A stretch of 64,000 nt of DNA from assembly GCF_001729765.1 (NCBI RefSeq), contig NZ_CP017181.1:3720001-3784000 (forward strand). The letters run 5' to 3'. The notes beneath the pieces were generated by a model, which worked only from the letters and a program-made list of their open reading frames with translations, was not told where the DNA came from and searched no databases. Of the stretch, positions 1 through 8,309 are shown piece after piece. This DNA is from Enterobacter kobei (GTDB taxonomy: Bacteria > Pseudomonadota > Gammaproteobacteria > Enterobacterales > Enterobacteriaceae). The first letter of the stretch is position 1. Each line of letters begins with the position of its first letter. Position numbers and translations under genes: made by a program.

Positions 1-492
1 GTGGATATCACCTCGCAGGAGAGCGTGCAGGCGCTGTTCGAGAAAATTGGCCGGGTGGATGCCATTGTCTCCGCCAGCGGTGGCCTCTACTTTGGCCCGC
101 TTGCGACCATGAAAGACAGCGACTTTAATCAGGGCCTGCAGGATAAACTTCTGGGGCAGGTGCGCCTTGCGCTAACCGGCCAGCACTATCCGAACGAAGG
201 TGGCTCTATCACCCTGATTAGCGGCATTGTGGCGCACGAACCGATTGCCCAGGGAGTAAACGCCACCACCGTGAATGCCGCACTGGAAGGGTTTGTTCGC
301 GCCGCAGCCTGTGAGCTGCCGCGCGGGATCCGCATTAACCTGATTAGCCCGACGGTCCTGACGGAATCCGCTGAAGCGTACGACGGTTTCTTCCCCGGCT
401 TTGAGAGCGTCCCCGCTGCAACCGTGGCGCAGGCCTATCGCCGCAGCGTGGAAGGGGTACAGAGCGGTCGGGTGTATAAGGTTGGTTACTGA
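1..492 (+). CDS. SDR-like short-chain dehydrogenase, 5' end cut by window edge
   Basis: The frame is open from the first base, so the N-terminus with the nucleotide-binding glycine motif probably lies outside the window. What remains shows the later Rossmann strands of the short-chain dehydrogenase/reductase fold: VDAIVSASGG, then SITLISGI with the usual serine region, then RINLISPTVL. At the position of the catalytic YxxxK the protein reads ATTVN before AALEGF, so both the tyrosine and the lysine seem to be replaced. It may therefore be a non-catalytic or divergent SDR. The gene ends convergently against the methyltransferase, with a 7-base overlap. No substrate can be proposed. Confidence 0.75.
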   Translation: MDITSQESVQALFEKIGRVDAIVSASGGLYFGPLATMKDSDFNQGLQDKLLGQVRLALTGQHYPNEGGSITLISGIVAHEPIAQGVNATTVNAALEGFVRAAACELPRGIRINLISPTVLTESAEAYDGFFPGFESVPAATVAQAYRRSVEGVQSGRVYKVGY

Positions 493-1220
493 GCCTTACG
501 GGCGGCGATCAGCACCAGCATCGGGCGCTCTGCCTCTTCGGCCAACGCGGGCCAGGCCGCAATTTGCCCCTGCGTTGGCCCCCATTCGTTGACTTCGCTT
601 ATCGTTAATCCGGCCTTGATCAGCGCGTTGAGCGTGGTGCCAAGCGTACGGTGATACTTGATCACCCCGTCCGCCAGCCAGTTGCTGACGCGCTGGCTCT
701 CGTCCTGATAATGGTTCACGCCCCAGAACCGCTCGCCGTTGTCGTCGGTCAGCCAGCCCTGGCGGGTGGCGCAGGTGTAAATGGGGTGCTCTATCGAGAA
801 GACCAGGCTGCCACCGGGTTTAAGCGCGCGCTGAACGTTGGCGAATAACGTATCCAGTTCCGGCAGGTAGTGCAGTGCCAGCGAGCTGTAGACCAGGTCC
901 AGGCTGTTATCTTTGAGCGCCAGCGACTCCAGATCGCTACGCTGATAATGAATCTGTGGGTCAGCGGTAAGCTCCGCAGCCCGGGCGAGCATCTTTTCTG
1001 AGATATCAACACCCGTGATGTCAGATGCACCCAGGTCGCGCGCAGCGCGACAAAACCAGCCGTAGCCGCAGCCGAGATCGATAACCGATTTCCCGGTTAA
1101 ATCCGGCAGCATGCTTTTCAGCGAAGGCCACTCCGGCGCACCGTCCAGCCCCTGCACCGAGCGCGGAAGCTGGGCGTAGCCTTCGAAAAACGCCGGGTTG
1201 TCGTAGATATTTTGTGCCAT
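486..1220 (-). CDS. class I SAM-dependent methyltransferase
   Basis: A 244-residue protein with the SAM-binding fold. Motif I is VIDLGCGYGWFCRAA (near residue 50), followed by an acidic residue at the end of strand 2 (GVDIS) and the later motif LDLVYSSLALHYLPEL, typical of the Methyltransf_11 group related to UbiE/BioC. The start chosen is the ATG at 1220, because GAGGGA lies six bases upstream; an upstream in-frame ATG at 1262 lacks a ribosome site. The substrate is unknown, though small-molecule rather than DNA methylation fits the fold. It is transcribed toward the SDR-like gene and separated from the amidohydrolase operon by a REP element. Confidence 0.85.
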   Translation of the reverse strand: MAQNIYDNPAFFEGYAQLPRSVQGLDGAPEWPSLKSMLPDLTGKSVIDLGCGYGWFCRAARDLGASDITGVDISEKMLARAAELTADPQIHYQRSDLESLALKDNSLDLVYSSLALHYLPELDTLFANVQRALKPGGSLVFSIEHPIYTCATRQGWLTDDNGERFWGVNHYQDESQRVSNWLADGVIKYHRTLGTTLNALIKAGLTISEVNEWGPTQGQIAAWPALAEEAERPMLVLIAARKAQ

Positions 1221-1263
1221 GGCAGATCCCTCTTTAAGAATGTGACTCCCAGTATAAAACATT

Positions 1264-1340
1264 GCCGGGTGGCGCTGCGCTTACCCGGCCTACGATTTGA
1301 GGGTTTCAGTAGGCCGGGTAAGGCGAAGCCGTCACCCGGC
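1264..1340. repeat. REP/BIME-type intergenic repeat pair
   Basis: Two inverted copies face each other: GCCGGGTGGCGCTGCGCTTA with CCCGGCCTAC, then GTAGGCCGGGTAAGGCGAAG with CCGTCACCCGGC. The same element recurs near 26497, 45776, 52311 and 60471. Here it sits between the end of the amidohydrolase gene and the start of the methyltransferase gene. Confidence 0.85.
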
Positions 1341-1346
1341 TCGCCT

Positions 1347-2726
1347 CTAGCCCACAGTACCCCAGACCAGATTTCCCTTATGGAACGTCGCGGTACGCGG
1401 TGAAATCCGCGCCACGGCTTCGGCGGAGCACGAGGCATCCACCAGCACAAAGCTGGCATCGTCCTGCGCTTTCGGCCACACCCGTTCGCCTTTGTCGTTC
1501 AGCGGCAGAACGTCACCGGTCGCGATACCGAGCGCCCGGGAAAGCGTCTGCTCGTTCGGGCGAATGTACAGCTGCGCGTAAAGATTGGCTTTTTCCAGCA
1601 TATCTCCCAGGCCGTACGGCGACCAGTGGTCGATCACGCTGTCGGTGCCGGTCATGACAAACACGCCCTTATCACGCAGCTGTTTCAGCGGCATATGGAG
1701 GGTACCAATCGGCACGGTAGAGGCGATGGTCACCTGCTGCGCCGCCATACGGGTCGCAATCGCATCCACCTCCTGCTCGTTAAGCGTCGCCAGCGCGAAG
1801 GCGTGGCTGATAGTCAGCTTGCCCTTCAGCTCCGGCGTTTTCTCCACCGTTTCCACCATGTAATTCACCGCCGCCACGCCCGCCGGGCTGGTTTCATGCA
1901 GGTGAATATCCACCCCTTTGTCGTAATCCAGCGCAATCTGGAACATCAGATCGAGGGATTTCTCCATCGCGCCGTCGACGTTCGTCGGGTCCAGCCCGCC
2001 CACGTAGTGCGCACCGGCCTGCATCGCGTCGCGCATCAGTTTTTCAGAATGGGAAAGCAGCAGTCCGTGCTGTGGAAACGCGACAATTTCACAGTCAAAG
2101 CCAGGCTGGCGGCGCGATAACACCGCCTGCAGATTTTCCAGGTTTTTCAGGCCGGAAACCGGCTCAATGTTGCAGTGGCTGCGGGCGATGGTGGAACCTT
2201 TCGACTGGATCAGGTCGATAAGTGCCTCCGCGCGTTCCTGGGTGTAGGGCTGCAGTTCCGGCAGCAGCTTCTGCTCAAGGCGGATCATGTCCTGAATCGT
2301 GGTCCCCGCCGGGCGGTTCAGGGAGCGCCACGGACCGCCGTAGAAGGTTTTATCCAGATGGATGTGCATGTCGCGCATCGCCGGGAGCATCAGTTTTTTA
2401 CCCGCGTCATAGTGAGGCAGAGACGCGTCGGCGTGGCTAATGTTATCGCGCAGGGCGACGATCTTGCCGTCTTTAATCTCCAGCGTTTTCAGCTCGGTGC
2501 GAGTGCTCGTCGCCACGCTGCCGTCGAAAGTAAACCCGGCTTCGAGCAGCACGTTGTCCAGATAGTAATGCTTCGCGGTGATGTTCATCGGTTTACCGGT
2601 CTCGCAGGCGGGCGCAGCGGTATCCGCAGCATACGCGACGGAGCCGGTGGCACCAAACAGCGCGCAGGCGGTGACCATTTTGCCGCTCTGGCTGATAAAT
2701 TCGCGGCGGCTTTTATTATCATTCAT
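1347..2726 (-). CDS. Tat-exported amidohydrolase of the cytosine deaminase (CodA) type
   Basis: A 459-residue metal-dependent hydrolase. The start at 2726 follows GAAGGA at the end of the carbamate kinase gene; a second possible start lies five codons upstream. The N-terminus reads SRREFISQSG followed by a hydrophobic stretch ending AYA-AD, a twin-arginine export signal with cleavage near residue 34. The mature part carries the metal ligands HIH in DMHIHLDKTF (about residues 121-123), then SHCN, DIHLHE, ISHA and a GTDSVIDHW motif, the pattern of CodA-like deaminases and cyclic amidohydrolases. It is the last gene of the ankyrin-fdrA-ylbE-permease-carbamate kinase operon. I infer periplasmic ring opening or deamination of a nitrogen heterocycle or ureide, whose product the permease imports. 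The substrate is not deducible. Confidence 0.85.
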   Translation of the reverse strand: MNDNKSRREFISQSGKMVTACALFGATGSVAYAADTAAPACETGKPMNITAKHYYLDNVLLEAGFTFDGSVATSTRTELKTLEIKDGKIVALRDNISHADASLPHYDAGKKLMLPAMRDMHIHLDKTFYGGPWRSLNRPAGTTIQDMIRLEQKLLPELQPYTQERAEALIDLIQSKGSTIARSHCNIEPVSGLKNLENLQAVLSRRQPGFDCEIVAFPQHGLLLSHSEKLMRDAMQAGAHYVGGLDPTNVDGAMEKSLDLMFQIALDYDKGVDIHLHETSPAGVAAVNYMVETVEKTPELKGKLTISHAFALATLNEQEVDAIATRMAAQQVTIASTVPIGTLHMPLKQLRDKGVFVMTGTDSVIDHWSPYGLGDMLEKANLYAQLYIRPNEQTLSRALGIATGDVLPLNDKGERVWPKAQDDASFVLVDASCSAEAVARISPRTATFHKGNLVWGTVG

Positions 2727-2727
2727 C

Positions 2728-3684
2728 TTATTTTCCTTCATTCACAATATGGGTACCGGTTTCCCCGCGCAGTGCCGCGGGCAGACAGTCCGGGGAGGTG
2801 ATAATCACTCGCCTGCCGCCGTGGTGTAAAAATTCCAGCGAGGCCACGATTTTGGGCAACATGCTCCCTGCCGGGAAATGGCCTTCCTCCATGTAGCGCG
2901 TCATCTGCGCCACGTTGACGGTATCCAGCGCCTGCTGGTTCGGCTTGCCGAAGTGAATGCACACCTTCTCCACGCCGGTGGTGATGACCAGCACGTCGGC
3001 GCGGATCTCCCGTGCCAGCAGCGCGGTGGAGAGATCTTTATCTATTACCGCGTCGACGCTGCGGTAGTCGCCCTGCTCCGAGCGCACGACGGGAATTCCT
3101 CCACCGCCCGCGCCGATCACCACAAAACCTTTTTGCGTCAGCGCCTTGATGGCATCTGCCTCTACGATGCGCAGCGGCTGCGGCGAGGCCACGACGCGGC
3201 GATAGCCGCGGCCTGAATCCTCGACAAAATGCCAGTCCGGGTGCGCCTGCTGCAGATTATTGCGCTGCGCCTCGCTGAAGAAAGCGCCAATCGGTTTCGT
3301 CGGGTGCGTAAAGCCGGGATCGTCTTTATCCACTTCGACCTGGGTGACGATCGTGACCGCTTTTTGCTCCCCGCGCCCCGCCAGGCGGTTATTAAGTGCC
3401 TGCTGGATCAGGTAGCCGATTCCGCCCTGGGTATCCGCGACGCAGTTTGCCAGCGGCGTCAGAGGGAGCCCTTCCCGTTCGTGAGCGATTTCGGCCCGGC
3501 GCAGATCCAGCCCCACCTGGGGACCGTTGCCGTGGGTGAGTACGATGTCATAGTCGGAGGCCAGCATCTCGAGCACGGACTCTGCCACCGCTTTGACCGC
3601 CTGCGCCTGATGCTCAACCGACTGGCTGGCGTTGTCTTTGATAATGCTGTTGCCGCCGATGGCGACGACCATAAGCTCTTTCAT
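2728..3684 (-). CDS. arcC: carbamate kinase
   Basis: A 318-residue amino-acid-kinase-fold enzyme, the normal ArcC size. It opens with VVAIGGNSI, has LTHGNGPQVG near residue 48 and GAGGGGIPVV near residue 195, all hallmarks of carbamate kinases. In catabolic settings the enzyme turns carbamoyl phosphate and ADP into ATP, CO2 and ammonia. Its ATG overlaps the permease stop as ATGA, and the amidohydrolase ribosome site lies inside its last codons, so the three genes are translationally linked. By context it corresponds to the allantoin-pathway carbamate kinase (AllK/YbcF) rather than that of the arginine deiminase pathway, since no arcA or arcB is nearby. The symbol names the family; the exact paralogue is uncertain. 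Confidence 0.92.
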   Translation of the reverse strand: MKELMVVAIGGNSIIKDNASQSVEHQAQAVKAVAESVLEMLASDYDIVLTHGNGPQVGLDLRRAEIAHEREGLPLTPLANCVADTQGGIGYLIQQALNNRLAGRGEQKAVTIVTQVEVDKDDPGFTHPTKPIGAFFSEAQRNNLQQAHPDWHFVEDSGRGYRRVVASPQPLRIVEADAIKALTQKGFVVIGAGGGGIPVVRSEQGDYRSVDAVIDKDLSTALLAREIRADVLVITTGVEKVCIHFGKPNQQALDTVNVAQMTRYMEEGHFPAGSMLPKIVASLEFLHHGGRRVIITSPDCLPAALRGETGTHIVNEGK

Positions 3685-5234
3685 ACGTTTTCCTTCGCAA
3701 CGGTACCAGTCGCAGCGCTCGCCGCTTCGCGGCTATCCAGCACATGCTTCACCACAAACATGCCGCCCATCATCAGGTAGGCCGTAACGAACATCAGCGA
3801 ACTGCCTTCGGCAAAGCCCACCACCGGGGCGTGGATCACCCCAAACAGTGCCAGCAGCGCCCCACCCGCGGCCGCAACGGCCCCGCGCAGCGGCTTGTTG
3901 ATGATGGCGAAGATAGCGATACAGCCCCACAGCATGCTGGCAAGCGGCGCGCCGTTGCCGAGATGCATCAACCCTTCATAGTAAATCCCTTTGCTGTGCA
4001 GCACGTCGGTGCCGATTTTCGCTGCGCTGGTCCCTGCCGCATTCATCACGCTGTTCATCATGGTGAGCGCCCAGTTGGCGATCCACGGGAACAGGCAGAT
4101 GAAGATGACGGGCACCTCCACTTTCGGCGTTTCCCGCACCACCTGGTTAGCGGTAACGACGCCGATAAACACCAGAATGGGCACGATGGCAGTCATCGGA
4201 ATGATGGCGAGCATAAACGCCCCCAGCCCGAACAGCGGCACGATGAACATGGTCACCCCGGAAGCCAGCGTGTAGCCAATGCTGGCCCCCATCGCTTTCC
4301 AGCCCGGGTGGCCGACGTAGACCGTGACCGGGAACGGGTTACCCATCAGGCAGCCCAGCATCGACGCCAGACCGTTCGCCAGCATCACCTTACGGGTCGG
4401 GTACTCATCCCCCGCCGCGTGGGCGCTTTCGATGTTCTCCAGGTCAAAGATATAGTTCGCCAGCCCCAGCGGCACGGCGGATGCCAGATACGGCAGCGCG
4501 TGCGGCAGCCCCTGCATAAAGCTGTCGACGTGCACTTCCGGCGGGTTAAAGCCGAAGGATGACATAGACGCCTTAATGGCTTCCGGGCTTTGCAGCCCCG
4601 AGATCCACGCTAATGCCGTACCGGCAATCAGCAACAGCAGACCGGTCGGGATTTTGGCGAAAATCGGCTTTTTGCCGAACCAGTTGATAAAAATCAGCAG
4701 CAGTACGATGAATGACACGGTCGGCGCTTCAAACGCCTGCAGCATCGGGTTCATCGCCAGCAGCAGCAGGCCTAAACCGGAGAGACACGACAGCAGCACG
4801 GTGCGCGGGATCATCTTGCGGATGGTCTCCCCGAGGAACGAACCGCCCGCGAGGATCATTGCTTCCACAAAGCACCACACCAGACCGATCTGAATCGCGA
4901 AATCCGCATCCCCGGTCTGCTGGTAGACTGGCATGAGGACCAGGAAGGTCACGGTAAAAATCGACGGCGCGCTCGGGCCGGACGGCAGCGCCGTCACGTC
5001 CGTGCGCCCGGTGGCACGGGCCATCTGCAGGCCAAACCAGGCATAACAGATGCTCGCCACCAGCACCGCCAGCCCGAAGGCTGGCGCGATGCGTCCATAA
5101 ACAATCTCCTTCGGGATGCCGACGACAAAAATGAGCAGCCCCATCATGGTCAGCAAATTGGTCAGGTTGTTGGTCATCAACCCGAAATAAGCCGCCCAGT
5201 CACCTCTTTTCCACTCCAGTTTCATGTTTTTCAT
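3681..5234 (-). CDS. NCS2/AzgA-type permease
   Basis: A 517-residue integral membrane protein with about twelve to fourteen hydrophobic segments. The family is suggested by the N-terminal WKRGDWAAYFGLMTNNLTNLL, the TALPSGPSAPS loop, and a central segment with GNPFPVTVYVGHPGWKAMGA, which resembles the motif region of nucleobase-cation symporters. The start at 5234 has AAGG nine bases upstream; a second ATG three codons later is possible. It is preceded by a 12-base gap from the YlbE-like gene and overlaps carbamate kinase by four bases. It probably imports the purine, pyrimidine or ureide made or modified by the exported amidohydrolase. Direction and substrate are inference. Confidence 0.82.
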   Translation of the reverse strand: MKNMKLEWKRGDWAAYFGLMTNNLTNLLTMMGLLIFVVGIPKEIVYGRIAPAFGLAVLVASICYAWFGLQMARATGRTDVTALPSGPSAPSIFTVTFLVLMPVYQQTGDADFAIQIGLVWCFVEAMILAGGSFLGETIRKMIPRTVLLSCLSGLGLLLLAMNPMLQAFEAPTVSFIVLLLIFINWFGKKPIFAKIPTGLLLLIAGTALAWISGLQSPEAIKASMSSFGFNPPEVHVDSFMQGLPHALPYLASAVPLGLANYIFDLENIESAHAAGDEYPTRKVMLANGLASMLGCLMGNPFPVTVYVGHPGWKAMGASIGYTLASGVTMFIVPLFGLGAFMLAIIPMTAIVPILVFIGVVTANQVVRETPKVEVPVIFICLFPWIANWALTMMNSVMNAAGTSAAKIGTDVLHSKGIYYEGLMHLGNGAPLASMLWGCIAIFAIINKPLRGAVAAAGGALLALFGVIHAPVVGFAEGSSLMFVTAYLMMGGMFVVKHVLDSREAASAATGTVAKENV

Positions 5235-5245
5235 GGATACATGCC

Positions 5246-6661
5246 TTATAAAACGTAGCGATCGCGGAAGGTCAACAGCGCCTTTTCAAAACAGCTGAAC
5301 GGCGGGTGAACGATGCCCGCCCCAATCATGCCGATACCGGCGTCCTTGTGGGCAATGGCGGTATTAATGACCGGCAAAATGCCGCTGCCTGCCACTTTGG
5401 TGATGTCGATGGCAGTCGGGATGCCCATAAAAGAGAGCAGCGGAATGGTGACGTTCGGGTTTTCGCCGAGGGTGATTTCGCGCATCTGGCGGGAGAAGTC
5501 GATGGCTTCTTCCACCGTGCCGCCCACCAGCGCCACAATCGCCGGCGCCGTCGCCATGGCAAAACCGCCGATGCCGTAGGTTTCCGTAATTGCGCTGTCG
5601 CCGATATCCAGCCCGGAGTCTTCCGGCTTATAGCCCGCAAACATCGGGCCAATGACCTGCTGCGCCGGGCCGGTGAACCATTGCCTCGGCAGGCCGGAGA
5701 CGCGCAGACCGAACTCGTAGCCGTTGCGCGCCATGGTGGTGACAACGGTGCTGTACTCAATGCCGTGGGCGGCGTCCAGCGCGGCTTTGCACATTGCCAT
5801 CCACGTCGGGCCGGAGAAGTAGTCGCTGCTGGCGACAAACTCGAACACCTCACGCTGCTGCTCAACAGGATAACCCGCCTGGATCAGACCCGGCGTCAGG
5901 GCCTGGATCAGCAGCGTAGTGCCCGCGTTGTTGCGGTTGTGGCACTCGTCGCCCATGTGCAGCGCCTGGGCCAGCATCAGACGAAGATCGATTTCACCGA
6001 CGATCTTCATCGCGTCGCGCAGCATCGGGCCGAGCACGTCGCGCATCCAGTTCAGGCGGTCAATCACGCTCTGGTCGTTGGCGCCCATGCGCAGGATCTT
6101 CGCCATCTGCTCGCTGAGGTTGGTGAACGCGCGGTTGCCGTAGGTTTTGTTCTCAACGATGTGCATAAACATCGACGCGGAGGTGACGCCCGCCATCGAG
6201 CCCACGCAGTCGTGCTCGTGGCACGGCGAGAAGGTAATTTCCCCTGAAGCGGCGAGCCTTGCAGCCTCCTCGAGATCCGCCGCCAGCCCCTCGAACACCA
6301 GCGCGCCGGTGACCGCCCCTTTCATCGCCCCGCACATGTTTTCCCACGAGACAGGCGGACCGGCGTGCAGGATGGTGGTGCGGGTCATGCGCGGCACGAC
6401 GTTAATCGCCTGGTCATAGCCCACCAGCACCGGGTGGGACTGAATAATGCGCTCAAGCGCGATGTGGTTAGCGGCGGCAATTTTCTCCGCCAGCGATTTT
6501 TCGGCCAGTTGATCGAGCGCCTCAACGATCTGCATGTTGCCCTGCCCTGGCGGCGTCCAGTCGAGCTGGGTCACGGGAACGTGCTGTTTTTTGAGGTCGT
6601 CGCTGAACATCGCGATACCGACGTTAATCACGTTCAGCGGCTGGTTAAATAAGGTGGTCAT
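5246..6661 (-). CDS. YlbE/AllG-like DUF1116 protein, candidate carbamoyltransferase subunit
   Basis: A 471-residue protein of the DUF1116 family, recognisable from the N-terminal LNVINVGIAMFSDDL, the CHEHDCVGSMAGV motif near residue 149, and HNRNNAGTTLLIQ. In E. coli the homologue YlbE (AllG), with FdrA (AllF) and YlbF (AllH), has been linked to oxamate carbamoyltransferase, which splits oxalurate into oxamate and carbamoyl phosphate. The ATG at 6661 overlaps the fdrA stop by one base (TAATG), so the two are translationally coupled. No YlbF/DUF2877 gene lies in the window. The Cys-His-Glu-His-Asp cluster looks like an active or metal site, but that is inference. Confidence 0.82.
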   Translation of the reverse strand: MTTLFNQPLNVINVGIAMFSDDLKKQHVPVTQLDWTPPGQGNMQIVEALDQLAEKSLAEKIAAANHIALERIIQSHPVLVGYDQAINVVPRMTRTTILHAGPPVSWENMCGAMKGAVTGALVFEGLAADLEEAARLAASGEITFSPCHEHDCVGSMAGVTSASMFMHIVENKTYGNRAFTNLSEQMAKILRMGANDQSVIDRLNWMRDVLGPMLRDAMKIVGEIDLRLMLAQALHMGDECHNRNNAGTTLLIQALTPGLIQAGYPVEQQREVFEFVASSDYFSGPTWMAMCKAALDAAHGIEYSTVVTTMARNGYEFGLRVSGLPRQWFTGPAQQVIGPMFAGYKPEDSGLDIGDSAITETYGIGGFAMATAPAIVALVGGTVEEAIDFSRQMREITLGENPNVTIPLLSFMGIPTAIDITKVAGSGILPVINTAIAHKDAGIGMIGAGIVHPPFSCFEKALLTFRDRYVL

Positions 6662-8202
6662 TATGCGTTCTCCCCTTTGCAGACAAATTCGCGAGCCAGT
6701 AATCCGGTATTGGTGCTGCTGCTGGCCCAGATGACGCCCGCATCGGTCAGGAGCTGGCACTGCTGAGCAAGCTTCTGCGGATCCTGGTCGGTACCAAGCA
6801 CATAGCCTAAGAACGCCAGCGGACGGCTGTCGGCCTTCGCGATCGCCTGCGCCTCTTTGATCGCGTCGAGCATCACGCCAACCGGATCCTCATGCGCGCC
6901 AAACCCGAGCACAAAATCCATCACGATGACCCCCACCTGCGGATCGCGCGCCTCCTGCAGCAGGCGGCTGATGCGGTTGGTCGGGTCGATCATCGGGTGC
7001 GGTTTGCCGTTGGTGAAATCATCATCGCCAAAGTCGAGGAAGGTATGGGCCTGGCTGACGTTGATGTCGCTCAGACGCTTCGCCGGATCCGGCTGGATGT
7101 TGCTGTAGACGTCGTCGTACTTCTCCAGCGCCGCAAACATCGCTTCGTCGCACAGGGTCCCACCGCAGAAGAGCCCACGAATGTATTTTTGCTGCGGGGT
7201 CAGGCGGGCGCGCACCTCTTCAATCAGCGGCCAGTTGAGCGGGTGCAAATCCAGAGACGCTTTGTCGATGCCGGTAAGGAGTACCGCTTTCAGGGCTGCC
7301 TCTTTGGTGGCTCGGGCAAACTGCAGGCCGTCTTCATCAGCGGGCGGTACGTTGCGGCCGAGGAAACACACGACGACGGGCTTGCGGCAGGCGCGGGCGC
7401 GGGCGAGGACTTTTTCAGCCACCGCGGGTGCGGGTGGCTTGGAGATGAGGGCAATCACCTGGGTGCCTTCATCGGCCTCCAGCATGTCGATGGCGTCGAG
7501 CATCATCAGGCCGCCGATTTTCTCGCTGAGATCGCGCCCGCCGGTGCCAATCAGCTGCGACACACCGCCGCCGAATTCATGAATGCGCACGCTGAGTTCC
7601 TGGCTGCCGGTCCCGGATGCGCCGACAATCCCAATCGTCCCGCGACGTACCGCGTTAGCGAAGCACAGCCCCGCGCCGTTGATAATGGCGGTGCCGCAGT
7701 CCGGCCCCATCATCAGCAGCCCTTTCTGGTGGGCCAGCTGCTTCAGCGCCAGCTCGTCATCGAGCGACACGTTATCGGAAAAGAGCATGACGTTAAGATC
7801 GTTTTCCAGCGCCTGACGTGCTTCGCGGGCGGCGAAGGTGCCGTTGACGGAGATCACCGCAAGGTTGCTGTCCGGGCGATGGGTTTTGGCGCTGGCAATC
7901 GTGGCGTAGCGCGCTTCGTGGGAGCCGGCACGCTCTTTGCGCGTGAATAACGCTTCGATGGCCGCCAGCGTTTCATCATTCGCCGCATCGCCTTTAATAA
8001 CGATCATCAGATCGCCGTTTTTCGCGTTTTCTAATTCCGGCGTCAGCAGTCCAAGGTTTTTTAATACGCCTTTATTCATCTCCGTCGCCATCGCCACAAA
8101 GGCCTGTTCAACCCCCGGCAATTTATTGGCTTTAGTGGAAACGGACATTAATGAGACGGAGTCAAAATAAGTGTTCTTTTTAATCACGATTTTCGTTGGC
8201 AT
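6661..8202 (-). CDS. fdrA: FdrA-like protein (succinyl-CoA synthetase alpha-like fold)
   Basis: A 513-residue FdrA family protein. The start MPTKIVIKKN at 8202 follows AGGTG eight bases upstream. The N-terminal 170 residues resemble a ligase domain; from about residue 187, GIVGASGTGSQEL and IGTGGRDLSEKIGG match the CoA-binding and ligase fold of succinyl-CoA synthetase alpha. The usual catalytic histidine motif of SucD is not apparent, in keeping with FdrA not being a CoA ligase. With the YlbE-like protein it probably forms an oxamate-type carbamoyltransferase that yields carbamoyl phosphate for the carbamate kinase. It is the second gene of the operon, about 107 bases after the ankyrin gene. 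Confidence 0.85.
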   Translation of the reverse strand: MPTKIVIKKNTYFDSVSLMSVSTKANKLPGVEQAFVAMATEMNKGVLKNLGLLTPELENAKNGDLMIVIKGDAANDETLAAIEALFTRKERAGSHEARYATIASAKTHRPDSNLAVISVNGTFAAREARQALENDLNVMLFSDNVSLDDELALKQLAHQKGLLMMGPDCGTAIINGAGLCFANAVRRGTIGIVGASGTGSQELSVRIHEFGGGVSQLIGTGGRDLSEKIGGLMMLDAIDMLEADEGTQVIALISKPPAPAVAEKVLARARACRKPVVVCFLGRNVPPADEDGLQFARATKEAALKAVLLTGIDKASLDLHPLNWPLIEEVRARLTPQQKYIRGLFCGGTLCDEAMFAALEKYDDVYSNIQPDPAKRLSDINVSQAHTFLDFGDDDFTNGKPHPMIDPTNRISRLLQEARDPQVGVIVMDFVLGFGAHEDPVGVMLDAIKEAQAIAKADSRPLAFLGYVLGTDQDPQKLAQQCQLLTDAGVIWASSSTNTGLLAREFVCKGENA

Positions 8203-8309
8203 TATTTGCACCTGTTTTCGGATAAAAGGGGGCCGCCGTCGTGCAAAATGCACGTCGGTAAAAATGCTTTTTTATTAAGCGGCCAGCCGGAACAGGCTGA
8301 CCGTCGTCT

